Assembly: GCF_947495725.1 (NCBI RefSeq)
Contig: NZ_CANLZZ010000004.1
Location: 434,001-498,000 of the forward strand
Direction: 5' to 3'
From: an uncultured Lutibacter sp.
GTDB lineage: Bacteria > Bacteroidota > Bacteroidia > Flavobacteriales > Flavobacteriaceae
Length of the DNA stretch: 64,000 nucleotides
Made by a program: the position numbers and the translations under genes. This document shows, piece by piece, positions 63,905 to 64,000 of this stretch. Position 1 is the first letter of the stretch; every line of letters starts with the position of its first letter. The notes beneath the pieces were generated by a model that had not been told where the DNA came from, searched no databases, and saw nothing but the letters and a program-made list of their open reading frames with translations.

Positions 63905-64000
63905 ATGACTACATTAGAAGAAGCAAAAAAAAATATTCAAGAAAAAGGATTTTTAGATGTTAAAACACCTAAAGACATTGATTATGTTAAAGAAATTAAT
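63905..64000 (+). CDS. Truncated ORF at right edge, unknown
   Basis: ATG at 63905 opens a frame that runs off the window (32 residues seen: MTTLEEAKKNIQEKGF at the start). The visible part is a charged helix and cannot be assigned to a family. Confidence 0.55.
   Translation, partial: MTTLEEAKKNIQEKGFLDVKTPKDIDYVKEIN

Overview
The window is AT-rich DNA from a Bacteroidota member, most likely a marine or algae-associated Flavobacteriaceae. Evidence: SusC/SusD pairs, lipoprotein and type IX secretion signals, a hybrid two-component regulator, DUF4407/DUF4230 proteins, a TTG-N19-TAnnTTTG promoter, and flavobacterial interspersed repeats. No rRNA, tRNA, CRISPR array or transposase gene was seen.

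Left arm (1-8.4 kb, + strand): two homologous GH2 enzymes (the first cut by the window edge) flank an enoyl-CoA hydratase family protein, an AldA-like lactaldehyde dehydrogenase and a RhaT-like sugar/H+ symporter. This suggests that a deoxysugar (rhamnose or fucose) is released, imported and oxidised through lactaldehyde.

Centre (8.4-23.1 kb, - strand): the most unusual part. A proximal operon encodes a complete-looking corrinoid methyltransferase set: UroD-family methyltransferase, corrinoid protein, UroD-family methyltransferase fused to a thioredoxin-like domain, COG0523 GTPase, and a MetH-activation-domain protein. Directly downstream is an aerobic oxidative demethylation set (cytochrome P450, [2Fe-2S] ferredoxin, ferredoxin reductase, zinc alcohol dehydrogenase) of the type known to demethylate 6-O-methyl-D-galactose in porphyran-degrading flavobacteria. 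Two GH2 enzymes and an esterase follow. A divergent AraC-family regulator sits at the head. The P450 promoter and the methyltransferase promoter share a motif. I infer two chemically different O-demethylation routes in one methylated-polysaccharide locus.

Polysaccharide utilisation locus (24.2-42.9 kb, - strand): SusC, SusD, a SusE-position lipoprotein, a type IX-secreted small protein, GH29, GH3, a GH2 without the usual acid/base Glu, a second GH29, GH105 and a CBM9-like lipoprotein, split into several transcripts by terminators. Three of these promoters share an operator-like element. The enzyme set (fucosidases, unsaturated-uronyl hydrolase, xylosidase-like GH3, several GH2) points to a fucose/rhamnose-, uronate- and O-methyl-containing heteropolysaccharide. 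No endo-acting enzyme, lyase or sulfatase lies in the window, so the substrate is not fixed.

Right arm (43-64 kb): mostly unlinked genes. These include a YjbR-like protein, an AraC regulator divergent from an alpha-ketoglutarate-semialdehyde-type dehydrogenase with a DUF885 peptidase and an S37 peptidase, small and DUF proteins, PhnA, a 1.4k-residue hybrid two-component sensor, then housekeeping genes (HemW, RuvC, a flippase-like membrane protein, GT2, MnmD, IlvE) and a truncated ORF at the right edge.
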